Of a stretch of DNA of 64,000 nt, positions 8,260 to 18,438 are shown piece after piece. The notes beneath the pieces are model-generated. The model worked only from the letters and a program-made list of their open reading frames with translations, searched no databases and was not told where the DNA came from. Both the position numbers and the translations under genes were made by a program. The first letter of the stretch is position 1. The number at the start of each line of letters is the position of its first letter. Source of the DNA: Peptostreptococcaceae bacterium (GTDB lineage: Bacteria > Bacillota > Clostridia > Peptostreptococcales > Peptostreptococcaceae); contig CABIZO010000002.1 in NCBI GenBank assembly GCA_902363255.1, positions 62,001 to 126,000 of the forward strand, in the 5' to 3' direction.

Positions 8260-10167
8260 ATGAAAATAACAAGAACTGATCCTCAAGAACAGAATGCTAT
8301 AAGTAAATTATTAAACACATATAGAGTAAGACAAGCTATATTATTGGGTGTAGATATATGCTGTATATTAATAGTATTTTTATTGTCCATGACACTTACA
8401 GGGAGTGAGGGGATATACGATATAAGCAGTATTGTGATTCCTGTAAGTATATATGTAGTTTTACATATAGGTATGTTTACTATATCTGGATGCTACAGCA
8501 GTTTATGGAGGTATGCTGGAGCAGAGGAAGTACTATCTATAGTAGTATCAAGTTTAATATATGTAATACCATGTTTCTTACTTCATAAAATAGCAGGGTA
8601 CAATTATAGTCCTCTATTTTATCTGGTAAATACAATATTTATAATAGCATCTACAGGAGGAGTTAGGTTAGCTTATCGTACAGGAAGAAAATTGGGGAAA
8701 GTGAATTATGTGAAGGATGATGTATCTAATGTACTTCTAGTAGGAGCAGGAACAGCTGGTCATATGGTAATAAATGAAATAAAAGAAAATCCTCAGATGA
8801 AAAAAAGAGTGGTTGGAATACTAGATGACGATAAAAATAAAGTGGGAAGAAAAATTCACAATATAAAAATATTAGGAACTATACATGATGTAGAAAAGAT
8901 AGTAGAAGAAAAAGATGTGGATGAAATTATTATAACAATGGCAAATGTAACTAAAGAAGAGAAAAAATTAGTTATAGAAAAATGTCAGAAAACAAAATGT
9001 AAATTAAAGACTATACCAGGAATATATGAAATTATTGATGGTAAAGTTGATATAAAAAAGATTAGGGATGTAGAGATAGATGATTTATTAGGGAGAGAGC
9101 CAATCAGAACAAATCTTAAAGAAATCAGCAACTATGTGGAAAACAAAGTAGTATTAGTAACAGGTGGAGGAGGTTCCATAGGAAGTGAACTATGTAGACA
9201 GATTGCAACTTTCAAACCAAAGCACCTTATAATAGTAGACAACTATGAAAATAATGCTTATGCAATACAACAAGAACTTATAAGAAAATACAATAATAAA
9301 TTAAATTTAAGTACTATTATAGCGTCTATTAGAGAAGAAGTTAGAATGGAAGAAATCTTCAAAATGTATAGACCTGAAGTAGTATTTCATGCTGCTGCAC
9401 ATAAACATGTTCCACTTATGGAAGATAGTCCAAGTGAAGCTATAAAAAACAACATATTTGGAACATATAAAGTAGCAAGTGTAGCTGATAAATATGAAGT
9501 AAAAAGATTTGTATTAATATCTACAGATAAAGCAGTTAACCCAACTAATATAATGGGTGCAACAAAAAGAGCTGCAGAAATGATAATACAAACTCTTAAC
9601 GAAAAAAGTAAAACTGAATATGTTGCTGTGCGTTTTGGAAATGTACTAGGAAGTAATGGTAGTGTAATTCCGTTGTTTAAGCAACAAATAGCAGAAGGTG
9701 GACCAGTAACTATTACTCATCCGGATATAATAAGATATTTTATGACAATACCAGAAGCAGTTGGACTTGTTATTCAAGCAGGAGCTATGGCTAAGGGTGG
9801 AGAGATTTTTGTACTTGATATGGGAGAACCTGTAAAGATTATGGATCTTGCTAATAATTTGATTAAACTTAGTGGATTTGAACCTGATGTTGATATGAAA
9901 GTAGAGTTTACAGGGCTTAGACCAGGTGAAAAGTTGTATGAAGAACTTCTTATGAGTGAGGAAGGTTTAACTAAAACAGAAAATAGCAAGATATTTATCG
10001 GAAAACCAGTAGATTTTGATACAAATAAAGTTAAACAACATTTAAATGAATTAGGTGAAATTATTGAAAAGGAAGATATTGAACTTATAGATAGTGTAAT
10101 GAGGGAACTTGTTACTACTTATATTAGGCCAGAAGAGGCGAATGAAATTATCACTTATATAAAATAA
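8260..10167 (+). CDS. Membrane nucleotide-sugar 4,6-dehydratase (PglF/CapD-like)
   Basis: 635 residues after a GTGGGGGGA site. Four N-terminal membrane helices (to about residue 135), a first Rossmann domain (NVLLVGAGTAGHMV), then an extended SDR domain starting VVLVTGGGGSIGSEL (about 296-310). The STDKAVNPTNIMGATKRAAE stretch has the Met-containing catalytic triad variant of this family. Such enzymes convert UDP-GlcNAc to the 4-keto-6-deoxy sugar, the first step to bacillosamine-type sugars. The aminotransferase (13145-14284) and the phosphoglycosyl transferase encoded next match the following PglE/PglC steps. Confidence 0.93.
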   Translation: MKITRTDPQEQNAISKLLNTYRVRQAILLGVDICCILIVFLLSMTLTGSEGIYDISSIVIPVSIYVVLHIGMFTISGCYSSLWRYAGAEEVLSIVVSSLIYVIPCFLLHKIAGYNYSPLFYLVNTIFIIASTGGVRLAYRTGRKLGKVNYVKDDVSNVLLVGAGTAGHMVINEIKENPQMKKRVVGILDDDKNKVGRKIHNIKILGTIHDVEKIVEEKDVDEIIITMANVTKEEKKLVIEKCQKTKCKLKTIPGIYEIIDGKVDIKKIRDVEIDDLLGREPIRTNLKEISNYVENKVVLVTGGGGSIGSELCRQIATFKPKHLIIVDNYENNAYAIQQELIRKYNNKLNLSTIIASIREEVRMEEIFKMYRPEVVFHAAAHKHVPLMEDSPSEAIKNNIFGTYKVASVADKYEVKRFVLISTDKAVNPTNIMGATKRAAEMIIQTLNEKSKTEYVAVRFGNVLGSNGSVIPLFKQQIAEGGPVTITHPDIIRYFMTIPEAVGLVIQAGAMAKGGEIFVLDMGEPVKIMDLANNLIKLSGFEPDVDMKVEFTGLRPGEKLYEELLMSEEGLTKTENSKIFIGKPVDFDTNKVKQHLNELGEIIEKEDIELIDSVMRELVTTYIRPEEANEIITYIK

Positions 10168-10175
10168 AAAGTATT

Positions 10176-10210
10176 TAAGGCAATATTTTAATAGATATAA
10201 TATTGCCTTA
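10176..10210. other. Perfect intergenic hairpin
   Basis: 12-bp perfect stem TAAGGCAATATT (10176-10187) / AATATTGCCTTA (10199-10210). The + strand lacks a proper T tract after it, so it may be a weak terminator, attenuator or RNA-processing site between the dehydratase and transferase genes. Confidence 0.6.
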
Positions 10211-10275
10211 AAAGTATATAGTTATATCGTTTTTTACAGTATTAAGTATATATAAATTAATTAAAGGAGTTAAAT

Positions 10276-10896
10276 ATGTACAAATCATGTATTAAAAGGA
10301 AAATAGATTTTATAGTATCATTAATTGCACTTGTAGTATTTAGTCCAATACTGATATTAGTAGCAATATTAGTAAGATTTAATTTAGGTAGTCCGGTTAT
10401 ATTTAAACAAGAAAGACCCGGATTAAATGAAGAAATATTTACATTATATAAATTTAGAACGATGAGTAATGAAAAAGATCAGTGGGGAGAATTATTACCT
10501 GACGAATTAAGATTGACTAAATTTGGAAAGTTCCTGAGATCTACTTCATTAGATGAATTACCTGAGCTTTGGAATATAATACGTGGAGATATGTCTATAG
10601 TTGGTCCAAGACCGTTGGAAGTATATTATTTACCATATTATAATGAAGAAGAGAGATTACGACATAGTGTTATGCCTGGATTAACAGGATTAGCACAAAT
10701 TAATGGAAGGACAGCTATAGATTGGGAAACTAGATTTTACTATGATAATATGTATGTTAAAAATATTACATTTTTAGGAGATATAAAAATTATACTAAAA
10801 ACTATAATTAAAGTATTTAAAAGAGAAGATATTATTGAAACAGAAAAACAAGGAGATTTTAGTATCTATAGACAAGAACAGTTGAAATCTGAATAA
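10276..10896 (+). CDS. Undecaprenyl-phosphate sugar-1-phosphate transferase (PglC/EpsL-like)
   Basis: 206 residues, the size of small monotopic phosphoglycosyl transferases. One re-entrant N-terminal helix (FIVSLIALVVFSPILILVAI), then VIFKQERPGLNEEIF, YKFRTM, the catalytic LDELPELWNIIRGDMS (D-E dyad) and VGPRPLEVYYLPYY, and PGLTGLAQINGR. It transfers the first sugar phosphate from UDP-sugar to undecaprenyl phosphate on the cytoplasmic face, starting the repeat unit. ATG after AAAGGAG. Confidence 0.94.
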   Translation: MYKSCIKRKIDFIVSLIALVVFSPILILVAILVRFNLGSPVIFKQERPGLNEEIFTLYKFRTMSNEKDQWGELLPDELRLTKFGKFLRSTSLDELPELWNIIRGDMSIVGPRPLEVYYLPYYNEEERLRHSVMPGLTGLAQINGRTAIDWETRFYYDNMYVKNITFLGDIKIILKTIIKVFKREDIIETEKQGDFSIYRQEQLKSE

Positions 10897-10923
10897 GTAA
10901 AGTAAGGAGGTAAGTAAATTATT

Positions 10924-12021
10924 ATGAAGGTTGAAATAGGAAGTGATTTTTGGGACTATAGTATCGTTAATAAGGAATGTGGAAAAAAAATTACGGAAAT
11001 TGAAAATTATAAAAATAAATTTCTTTTAAATACGGGTCGTAATTCTATAAAATTATGTATACAGCAAATAGAAAAGAAAAGTAAAAATGTTCTTTTACCT
11101 TCATATACGTGTGACACAGTTATAAAACCATTTTTAGAACAAAAATTTAATGTTCATTACTATGATTTAAATTTAGATTTAACTATTAATATGAATACCT
11201 TATGGCAGAAAACAATAGAAATTAATCCAGATATAGTGCTTTTTCATGGTTATTTTGGATTTCAAACACTAATTAATCTTGAGGATTATATAAAATATGC
11301 CCAAGAACATGATATTAAAATAATTGAAGATATTACTCATACATTGTTTTCTAATATACAACGTATAAATAGTGATTTTATAGTTGGTAGTTTAAGAAAA
11401 TGGTTTGCTATACCTGATGGAGGAGTATTATTATCGCATGATAAAATAACAACAACTAAATTAGAAGAAGATATTGAAACTTTAGATTTAATGATTAGAG
11501 CATTTAATATTAAAAAATTATATATGAACTATAGAATAAGTGATTTAAAGGATTTATACTTACGATTATATAGAAAAGCTAATGAAAACTTAAATTCTAA
11601 TGTTTTATACAAAATGTCAGATATATCTCAAAATATATTTAGAAACTGTAATATCGAAGATATCAAAATTAAAAGAAAAATTAATTTTAGATTTTTGTGT
11701 GAACAATTAAGGGATATAAATGGTATTGAAATAATATTTGATAAATGTAATGAGTGCAATACTCCTTTATATTTTCCAATTTATATAATTGAATCGGAAG
11801 AAAGAAAAAAGCTTCAAGCATATCTTGCTAAAAACAATATTTATTGTCCTATAATTTGGCCAAAACCTAAAGAATTTTATGAAGATAATTATGTAGCTAA
11901 CTATATATATGATCATATTATATGCATTCCGTGTGATCAAAGATATAACATAGATGATATGAATAAAATAATATTAAATATTAAATCATATTTTTCTAGA
12001 AATTATGAAGATATAATATAA
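10924..12021 (+). CDS. DegT/DnrJ/EryC1-like PLP-fold protein
   Basis: 365 residues; ATG 10924 after AAGGAGG at 10903-10909. The fold pattern of the aspartate aminotransferase family is visible: LNTGRNSIKLCI, VLLPSYTCDTVIKPF, DIVLFHGYFGF, IIEDITHTLFS and a likely PLP lysine in GSLRKWFAIPDGG. It is divergent from the classical DegT protein encoded at 13145-14284. It could aminate a keto sugar or be a relative of unknown reaction. It lies in the capsule operon between the initiating transferase and a FemAB-like gene. Confidence 0.75.
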   Translation: MKVEIGSDFWDYSIVNKECGKKITEIENYKNKFLLNTGRNSIKLCIQQIEKKSKNVLLPSYTCDTVIKPFLEQKFNVHYYDLNLDLTINMNTLWQKTIEINPDIVLFHGYFGFQTLINLEDYIKYAQEHDIKIIEDITHTLFSNIQRINSDFIVGSLRKWFAIPDGGVLLSHDKITTTKLEEDIETLDLMIRAFNIKKLYMNYRISDLKDLYLRLYRKANENLNSNVLYKMSDISQNIFRNCNIEDIKIKRKINFRFLCEQLRDINGIEIIFDKCNECNTPLYFPIYIIESEERKKLQAYLAKNNIYCPIIWPKPKEFYEDNYVANYIYDHIICIPCDQRYNIDDMNKIILNIKSYFSRNYEDII

Positions 12022-12076
12022 AAAATACAAAAAAGATATAAGAATATTTACATAGAGCTAGATTGGGAGTGATAGA

Positions 12077-13120
12077 TTGAGCTTAGAAATAATAGAAATT
12101 AATGAAGTTGAAAAGTGGGATAATATAGTTAAATCATTTAAAGATTATGATGTGTATTATTTAAATGGATATGTATCTGCTTTTAAATTACATGGAGATG
12201 GGGAGCCATTATTAATTTATTTTAATAATAATATTACTAGAGCAATTAATGTTGTTATTAAAAGAGATATATCACAATGTGAAGAATTTAAAAATATTAT
12301 TAGTGAAAATACTTATTTTGATTTTTCAACACCGTATGGATATGGAGGTTTTATTGTAGAAGGAAGTGATATAGAACAGATTAACAACGAATATAGTGAA
12401 TACTGTATTAAAAACAATATAATTTGTGAAGTTGTAAGATACCATCCTGTATTATGTAATTCATATAATACGAATAAAATATATGATGTTAAAAATATAG
12501 GTACTACAGTAACTATAGATACATCGAATTATAATGAAATATGGAGTAATATAACTAGTAAGAATAGAAATATGATAAGAAAAGCTAAAAAAAATAACAT
12601 AAAAATATACTGGGGTAGAGATGATTATTTAATTGATGAATTTATGCAAATATATAATTCAACAATGGATAAGGACAATGCAAAATCATATTATTATTTT
12701 AAAAGAGATTTTTATAAAAGTATTTTAAATGATTTAAAATATAATGCACAATTCTTTTATGCAAAGTTAGATAATGAAATAATTTCGATGTCTATAATTT
12801 TGTTTGCAAATAATAAGGTTCATTATTATTTATCTGGATCAAAGATAGATTTTCAACATTTAGCTCCTACTAATTTACTTCTTTATGAGGTTGCATGTTG
12901 GAGTTGCATGAATGGATATAAGAGCTTACATCTTGGTGGAGGTTTAGGAGCAAAAGAGGATAGTTTATATAAATTTAAAAAGTCATTCTATAAAGGTGAT
13001 GATACTAGATTTGATATAGGAAAGAAGATTTATAATGTTGATTTATATAATGAATTTGTAGAAATCGCAAGTAAAAATAAAAGTTTAGATGAAAATTATT
13101 TTCCTCTTTATAGGGGTTAG
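12077..13120 (+). CDS. FemAB/GNAT-like acyl or aminoacyl transferase
   Basis: 347 residues. TTG 12077 is used because GGGAG (12065-12069) is correctly placed and no ATG fits. Two GNAT-like halves can be seen; the second holds KNRNMIRKAKKNNI, FFYAKLDNEIISMSI and the family motif LAPTNLLLYEVACWSCM with GYKSLHLGGG. Family members add amino acids to peptidoglycan or acylate sugars. In this locus an acyl/aminoacyl decoration of the capsular sugar is likely, possibly acting on the amino sugar made by its neighbours. The substrate cannot be read from sequence. Confidence 0.78.
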   Translation: MSLEIIEINEVEKWDNIVKSFKDYDVYYLNGYVSAFKLHGDGEPLLIYFNNNITRAINVVIKRDISQCEEFKNIISENTYFDFSTPYGYGGFIVEGSDIEQINNEYSEYCIKNNIICEVVRYHPVLCNSYNTNKIYDVKNIGTTVTIDTSNYNEIWSNITSKNRNMIRKAKKNNIKIYWGRDDYLIDEFMQIYNSTMDKDNAKSYYYFKRDFYKSILNDLKYNAQFFYAKLDNEIISMSIILFANNKVHYYLSGSKIDFQHLAPTNLLLYEVACWSCMNGYKSLHLGGGLGAKEDSLYKFKKSFYKGDDTRFDIGKKIYNVDLYNEFVEIASKNKSLDENYFPLYRG

Positions 13121-13144
13121 ATATTTATTTGAGGTGATATATTA

Positions 13145-14284
13145 ATGAGAAAAAGAGTATATTTATCTTCACCTCATATGGGTGGAGAAGAATTAAAGTA
13201 TATAAATGAAGCATTTGATACTAACTGGATAGCACCACTTGGACCAAATGTTAGTGGGTTTGAAAATGAAATGTGTGAATATACTGGTTCAAAATATGCA
13301 ACAGCGACAGTTAGTGGAACTAGTGCAATACATTTAGCACTTAAATGTTTAGAAGTTGGAGAAGGTGATGTTGTATTTTGTTCAAGCTTAACTTTCTCAG
13401 CAACTGCCAATCCAATAATATACCAAGGTGCAGAGCCTGTATTTATAGATTCAAACTATGAAACTTGGAATATGTGTCATATAGCATTGCAAAAGGCTTT
13501 TGATGATGCACTAGAAAATAACACGATGCCAAAGGCTGTTGTAATAGTTAATTTATATGGACAAAGTGCTGATTATGATAAGTTAAAAGCTATATGTGAT
13601 AAGTATAATGTACCAATAATTGAAGATGCAGCAGAATCTCTAGGTGCAACTTATAAAGGAAAGCAAACTGGAACTATTGGAGAAATAGGAATATATTCAT
13701 TTAATGGAAATAAGATAATCACTACATCAGGTGGTGGTATGATGGTTTCTAATATTGAAGAGTATACAAAAAAAGCACTTTTTTTGGCAACTCAATCAAG
13801 AGAAGCTGAAAGACATTATGAACATAAGGAATTAGGATTTAACTATAGAATGAGTAATGTTGTTGCAGGTATTGGTAGAGGACAACTTAAAGTTTTAGAT
13901 GATAGAATTTCTAAAAAGAAAGAGATATATGAGGCTTACAAAGAAGGCTTTAAGGATATAGAAGATATAGAAATGATGAATATATGTGATTTTGGTGAGC
14001 CTAATTATTGGTTATCAGCTTGTACTATAAAAGAAGGTTCTAAGGTTAAGCCATTAGATATAATGTTGGCTTTAGAAAAAGAAAATATAGAGAGTAGGCC
14101 TGTATGGAAGCCAATGCATATGCAGCCATTTTTTAAAGATTATAAGTTTTTTAGCTCATTAGAAGAAGGTAGTGTTTCAGAGGATTTATTTAATAGAGGT
14201 ATATGTTTACCAAGTGATACTAAAATTGATAAAAAAGATATGAATCATATATTACAAATATTAAAGAAAATATTTATTATATAG
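13145..14284 (+). CDS. DegT/DnrJ/EryC1 aminotransferase (PglE-like)
   Basis: 379 residues, full family length. Opens with MRKRVYLSSPHMGGEELKY and WIAPLGPNVSGFE, then the PLP pocket VSGTSAIHLAL, EDAAESLGATYKG and the lysine motif FNGNKIITTSGGG. It fits a UDP-4-keto-6-deoxy-HexNAc 4-aminotransferase, the step after the PglF-like dehydratase. The last ~490 bases (about 13785-14280) have a decayed duplicate at 17871-18362 in the same locus. Confidence 0.92.
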   Translation: MRKRVYLSSPHMGGEELKYINEAFDTNWIAPLGPNVSGFENEMCEYTGSKYATATVSGTSAIHLALKCLEVGEGDVVFCSSLTFSATANPIIYQGAEPVFIDSNYETWNMCHIALQKAFDDALENNTMPKAVVIVNLYGQSADYDKLKAICDKYNVPIIEDAAESLGATYKGKQTGTIGEIGIYSFNGNKIITTSGGGMMVSNIEEYTKKALFLATQSREAERHYEHKELGFNYRMSNVVAGIGRGQLKVLDDRISKKKEIYEAYKEGFKDIEDIEMMNICDFGEPNYWLSACTIKEGSKVKPLDIMLALEKENIESRPVWKPMHMQPFFKDYKFFSSLEEGSVSEDLFNRGICLPSDTKIDKKDMNHILQILKKIFII

Positions 14285-14306
14285 AGATTTTTAAGGAGAA
14301 TAAAAT

Positions 14307-15461
14307 ATGAAAATAGTATTTTGGGTGTCAATGTTTTTAATATTTCATGCTTTTATAGGATATCCATTAAGTTTAATAATATTAAATAAATTTTTAAAAG
14401 TTAATAAATTAAATATAGATAAAGAGTATGAACCATATATATCTATAATAATACCTGCACATAATGAAGAATCTGTAATAGAGAATAAATTAAAAAATCT
14501 TATAGAATTAGAGTACCCTAGTAATAAAGTGGAAATAATTATAGCCTCTGATAACAGTACTGATAATACTAATAAAATAGTTACAAACTTTATAAGAAAT
14601 AATAAGGAAGAAAATATAACACTTTATGAAGTACATGAAAGAAAAGGTAAAACTAATGCTCAAAATGAAGCTGTTCGTACATGTAATGGAGAAATAATAA
14701 TATTTTCAGATGCAAATTCTATCTTAAAAGAAGATTCGTTAATAGAGCTAGTTAAATTTATGAGTGATGAAACTGTTGCTTATGTAAGTGGACAACTTGT
14801 ATATACAAATAGAGATACATCAAATTCAAGTAATACAGAATCTACTTACTGGAATTATGATTTATTTATGAGAGAAGTTGAATCTAAATTTGGATCTATA
14901 ACAGCAGGAAATGGTGCGATATATGCTATAAGAAAATCTGATTATGTAGAGTTTGACCCTATAAAATGCCATGATAGTGAAATGCCTATAGAGAGTGTTC
15001 TTATGAGAAAAAGAGCAGTATATAATAAAAAGGCTATAGCCTATGAAAAGGCAGGAGAAACAAGTGAAGATGAATTTAAAAGAAAAGTAAGAATGTCTAG
15101 AGATATATTATGTGCACATTATGAAAAATTACAAAAGTACAACTTTTTTAAATATGGATGGTTTAGTTATTTTTATTTCTGTCATAGACATTTAAGAAAT
15201 TCTTTATTCATATTACATATATTATTATTTATTTCAAATTTATTTATTATGAATGAAAATATAATATTTATGTTTATAGGAATAGGACAAATAGTATTCT
15301 ATTTTATTGCAGTAGTATATAAGCTATTTGGATTAAAAAGTAAATTACTTTATATACCTTATTATTACTCATTAACTATATATGCTCAGTTAGTTGGAGC
15401 ATTTAGACAAATTACAGGAATGTCTAAGCCGTTTTGGGAAAAGGCAGAAAGTACTAGATGA
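14307..15461 (+). CDS. Family 2 glycosyltransferase with C-terminal membrane helices
   Basis: 384 residues; AAGGAG before ATG. An N-terminal helix, then GT-A features: YISIIIPAHNEESVIENKL, IIIASDNSTDNTNKIV, the D-x-D-like FSDANSI and later HDSEMPIESVLMRK. It ends in three or four membrane helices (about 290-365). This layout is typical of polymer-building or membrane-bound GT2 enzymes. It probably adds a sugar of the capsule repeat; donor and linkage unknown. Confidence 0.9.
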   Translation: MKIVFWVSMFLIFHAFIGYPLSLIILNKFLKVNKLNIDKEYEPYISIIIPAHNEESVIENKLKNLIELEYPSNKVEIIIASDNSTDNTNKIVTNFIRNNKEENITLYEVHERKGKTNAQNEAVRTCNGEIIIFSDANSILKEDSLIELVKFMSDETVAYVSGQLVYTNRDTSNSSNTESTYWNYDLFMREVESKFGSITAGNGAIYAIRKSDYVEFDPIKCHDSEMPIESVLMRKRAVYNKKAIAYEKAGETSEDEFKRKVRMSRDILCAHYEKLQKYNFFKYGWFSYFYFCHRHLRNSLFILHILLFISNLFIMNENIIFMFIGIGQIVFYFIAVVYKLFGLKSKLLYIPYYYSLTIYAQLVGAFRQITGMSKPFWEKAESTR

Positions 15462-15732
15462 TATTAAATGGTATTCACATTTAAGAAAAATTGCAAAGAC
15501 ACAAGAAATACGAAGGTTACAGATATAATAAATTAATTAAAATATCTATATTGAATGTAAAAGAGTATTAATAGATATAAAAGCTATGTATAGTAGAAAA
15601 TATGTAGAAGAAATCGGAATACTAAATAAAATTAAACATATTAAAATCTAATAGATTAAATATTAGTAAAAATTATTAAGTAAGGGTAGAAATATAAACT
15701 TAGGAAATTATAAGTTAAAATATAAGGAATAG
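15462..15732. other. Noncoding gap within capsule locus
   Basis: About 270 very AT-rich bases between two glycosyltransferase genes. Several short frames are broken by many stops, and I recognise no protein remnant, hairpin or promoter. Confidence 0.5.
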
Positions 15733-16779
15733 ATGAATATGAAAAAGGTAGGTATATGTGGTGTTTATGGTAATGACGTTGAAATTTTAGGCGGTCAAAC
15801 AATAAAAGTTAAAGAATTGACAGAAGAGTTAATACATATATTTGGAGCTGAAGAAGTTACTACGGTTAATACTTATAAATGGAGAAAAAATCCATTAGAT
15901 TTATTCATAAAATGCTGTAATATGATAAAAGATTGTGAAAATATTATAATAATGCCTGCACATAATGGTTTAAAAGTATTTTCACCTATGTTTTTCTTTT
16001 TAAACATAATTTTTAAGCGTAAAATTCATTATATAGTTATTGGCGGATGGCTTTATGATTATCTATGTAAATATAAATTAGTAAAATTATGTTTACATAA
16101 GTTTTCAGGAATTTATGTTGAAACTAAATCAATGAAAAAATCTTTAGAAAGTTTAGGTTTTAACAATGTACATATTATGAATAATTTTAAAAGATTAAAA
16201 TTAATGAATAAAACTGAATTAACTACAACTTATGTTGAACCATATAAATTATGTATGTTTTCTAGAGTTACTCAAGGAAAAGGCATAGAAGATGCTATTA
16301 ATTCAATAGTTAATATTAACACTAAGATGGGAAGGACAGTATTTAATTTAGATATATACGGTCCTATCGATAATAGATATAAAGATAGATTTGAAGAAAT
16401 TATAAAAATAAGCCCACAATATATAAAATACTGTGGATTTGTAGATTCAAAAAAATCAGTTGATGTAATAAAAAATTATTTTGTACAATTATTCCCTACG
16501 AGATATAAGACAGAAGGTATTCCAGGATCTATTATAGATAGTTATTTTGCTGGAGTTCCAGTATTAGCCTCTAGATGGAATAATTTCAATGATGTAATTG
16601 ATGAAAATAAAACGGGTATAGGTTTTGAATTTTTATCTCAAGAAGACTTGGAGGATAAACTTATCTATATTGCAAATAATCCAAAGATTATCATTGATAT
16701 GAAAATAAATTGCATAGATAAATCCCTAATATACTCACCAGACTATGTTATGAAAGAATTTATAGAACATTTGAAATAA
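15733..16779 (+). CDS. GT4-type glycosyltransferase
   Basis: 348 residues; ATG 15733 with a second ATG two codons on. GT-B fold signs: N-terminal GGQTIKVKELTEEL, IVIGGWLYDYL in the middle, then the donor domain with LCMFSRVTQGKGIEDAI, LDIYGPIDNRY and the conserved acidic region FPTRYKTEGIPGSIIDSYFAG. It is likely a capsule repeat-unit transferase acting on the cytoplasmic face. Donor unknown. Confidence 0.9.
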   Translation: MNMKKVGICGVYGNDVEILGGQTIKVKELTEELIHIFGAEEVTTVNTYKWRKNPLDLFIKCCNMIKDCENIIIMPAHNGLKVFSPMFFFLNIIFKRKIHYIVIGGWLYDYLCKYKLVKLCLHKFSGIYVETKSMKKSLESLGFNNVHIMNNFKRLKLMNKTELTTTYVEPYKLCMFSRVTQGKGIEDAINSIVNINTKMGRTVFNLDIYGPIDNRYKDRFEEIIKISPQYIKYCGFVDSKKSVDVIKNYFVQLFPTRYKTEGIPGSIIDSYFAGVPVLASRWNNFNDVIDENKTGIGFEFLSQEDLEDKLIYIANNPKIIIDMKINCIDKSLIYSPDYVMKEFIEHLK

Positions 16780-16794
16780 AGATAGGTGATAATG

Positions 16795-17706
16795 ATGAAA
16801 AATATTAATATGTATAATATAAAAAAATGGTATAACATGGTTAAAGGTAACAGTATATATCATGTTAATCAAGGTGTAGGTAAAATATATTCAAAGCATA
16901 AAATTGAAGGTTATTATAATGATTTAACGGAAAAAGTAACAAAAGATGATAACTTAGAGATTATTGAAATTCCTAAAACTAAAATTGCTAATGGTGATAT
17001 AATAGAATTTCCTATTGCAATCTTTCAATATGGATTAGGGAGTTATGATTTATACCTTATGGAAAGAAAAGAAATTTTTTTAGAAAAATTTAAACTAATT
17101 GCGGACTGGGCTGTTGATAATCAGGAAGAAAGCGGAGCTTGGAATACATTTTCTCATATTTATCCAGATAATCCATATTCAGCAATGTCTCAAGGGGAAG
17201 GATGTTCTTTATTGATAAGAGCATATATTACATTTGAAGATGAAAGATATTTAACTGCAGCTAAAAATGCTATAGAATTTATGCTGAAATCTATAAAAGA
17301 TGGAGGAACTACGTTATATAATAATAACGATGTATTTTTCCAAGAAAGTACGCATCTGCCTACAATACTTAATGGATGGATATTTGCTTTATTTGGGCTA
17401 TATGACTATGTAAAACTTACTAATGATATAGAAAAGAAACAAATTTTAAATAAATCATTAGATACTTTAGAAAGAACTTTGAATGATTTTGATAATGGAT
17501 ATTGGAGTATGTATGATAATAGTAGTATGATAACTAGTCCATTTTACCATGATTTACATATCGTTCAGTTAAGAGTATTGAATGATATATTTGAAATTGA
17601 ATCATTTAAAATATATTCGGATATATGGGACAAATATAGAAATAATTTATTTAATAAAAGACGAGCATTTTTAGTAAAGGCATTACAAAAAATATTAGAA
17701 AGATAG
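16795..17706 (+). CDS. D-glucuronyl C5-epimerase-domain protein
   Basis: AGGTGA (16784-16789) fits ATG 16795; the frame opens at a GTG at 16786. About 303 residues. Recognised by the C-terminal domain of glucuronyl C5-epimerases (PF06662): WAVDNQEESGAWNTF, PYSAMSQGEGCSLLIRAY, FQESTHLPTILNGWIFALFG and NGYWSMYD. In animals this domain turns D-glucuronate to L-iduronate in heparan; some bacterial homologues act on heparosan. Shorter than animal enzymes (about 600 residues) and without a signal peptide, so it would act in the cytoplasm or on lipid-linked repeat units. Ugd and GalU in the same locus supply UDP-glucuronate. Substrate is inferred. Confidence 0.82.
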   Translation: MKNINMYNIKKWYNMVKGNSIYHVNQGVGKIYSKHKIEGYYNDLTEKVTKDDNLEIIEIPKTKIANGDIIEFPIAIFQYGLGSYDLYLMERKEIFLEKFKLIADWAVDNQEESGAWNTFSHIYPDNPYSAMSQGEGCSLLIRAYITFEDERYLTAAKNAIEFMLKSIKDGGTTLYNNNDVFFQESTHLPTILNGWIFALFGLYDYVKLTNDIEKKQILNKSLDTLERTLNDFDNGYWSMYDNSSMITSPFYHDLHIVQLRVLNDIFEIESFKIYSDIWDKYRNNLFNKRRAFLVKALQKILER

Positions 17707-17870
17707 ATTGTGATTTTTATGATTAACCAAAATAAACCAAAGAGACTTTTATGTTGCAACACAAAATAAAGGTTTTTATGATAAAGAAATAATAGATATG
17801 GGTGGGCAAATATAAAACTCTAATCCTAAATCACAAGGATTTTTTAAATCCTTAAAAAAGATCTTTTTTG

Positions 17871-18362
17871 GATAACTCAATCAAGAGAAGTACAAAGACA
17901 TTATGAAAACAAGGAGTTAGGGTTTAACTATAGAATGAGTAATGTTGTTGCAGGGATTGATAGAGGACAACTTAAAGTTTTAGATGGTAGAATTGCTAAA
18001 AATAAAGAGATATACGAGGTTTACAAAGAAGATTTTAAAGATATAGAAATTATGAATATTTGTGACTTTGGTGATTCTAATTACAGATTATCTGCTTGCA
18101 CTATATAAGGAAAGTTCTAAGGTCAAGCTATTATATATAATGTTAGCTTTAGAAGAAGAAAATATAGAGACTAGATATGTGTGGGAAGCCTAGGAAATAT
18201 TTCTTTAAGGATTATAAGTTTTTTAGTTCATTAGAAGAAGGTAGTGTATATGATGATTTATTTAATAGAGGGATATGTTTACCATCAGATGCTAAAATGG
18301 ATACGACATGTATAAACGAAATAATAAAAATAATTGAGACTTTATTTATAAATAAAAAATAA
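17871..18362 (+). pseudogene. Decayed 3' copy of the DegT aminotransferase gene
   Basis: This segment closely matches the 3' part of the aminotransferase at about 13785-14280. ACTCAATCAAGAGAAG, TTTAACTATAGAATGAGTAA and GAGGACAACTTAAAGTTTTA occur in both, and the last 60 codons (KDYKFFSSLEEGSV, NRGICLPSD) remain readable. It lacks the 5' two thirds, carries frameshifts and an early TAA near 18107, and has no start. The 160 bases before it (17707-17870) show no coding sense. The open part 18177-18362 is a fragment, not a gene. Confidence 0.9.
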
Positions 18363-18438
18363 TTAGTTTGGATAGATTTGAATTCTATATATATATAAAT
18401 TAATAAATATGTAAAATTAATTTTAGTAGGTGAGTAAT

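Noticed and set aside
18177..18362. Separate 61-residue gene
   Set aside because: It is the open tail of the decayed aminotransferase copy and lacks its own ribosome binding site.
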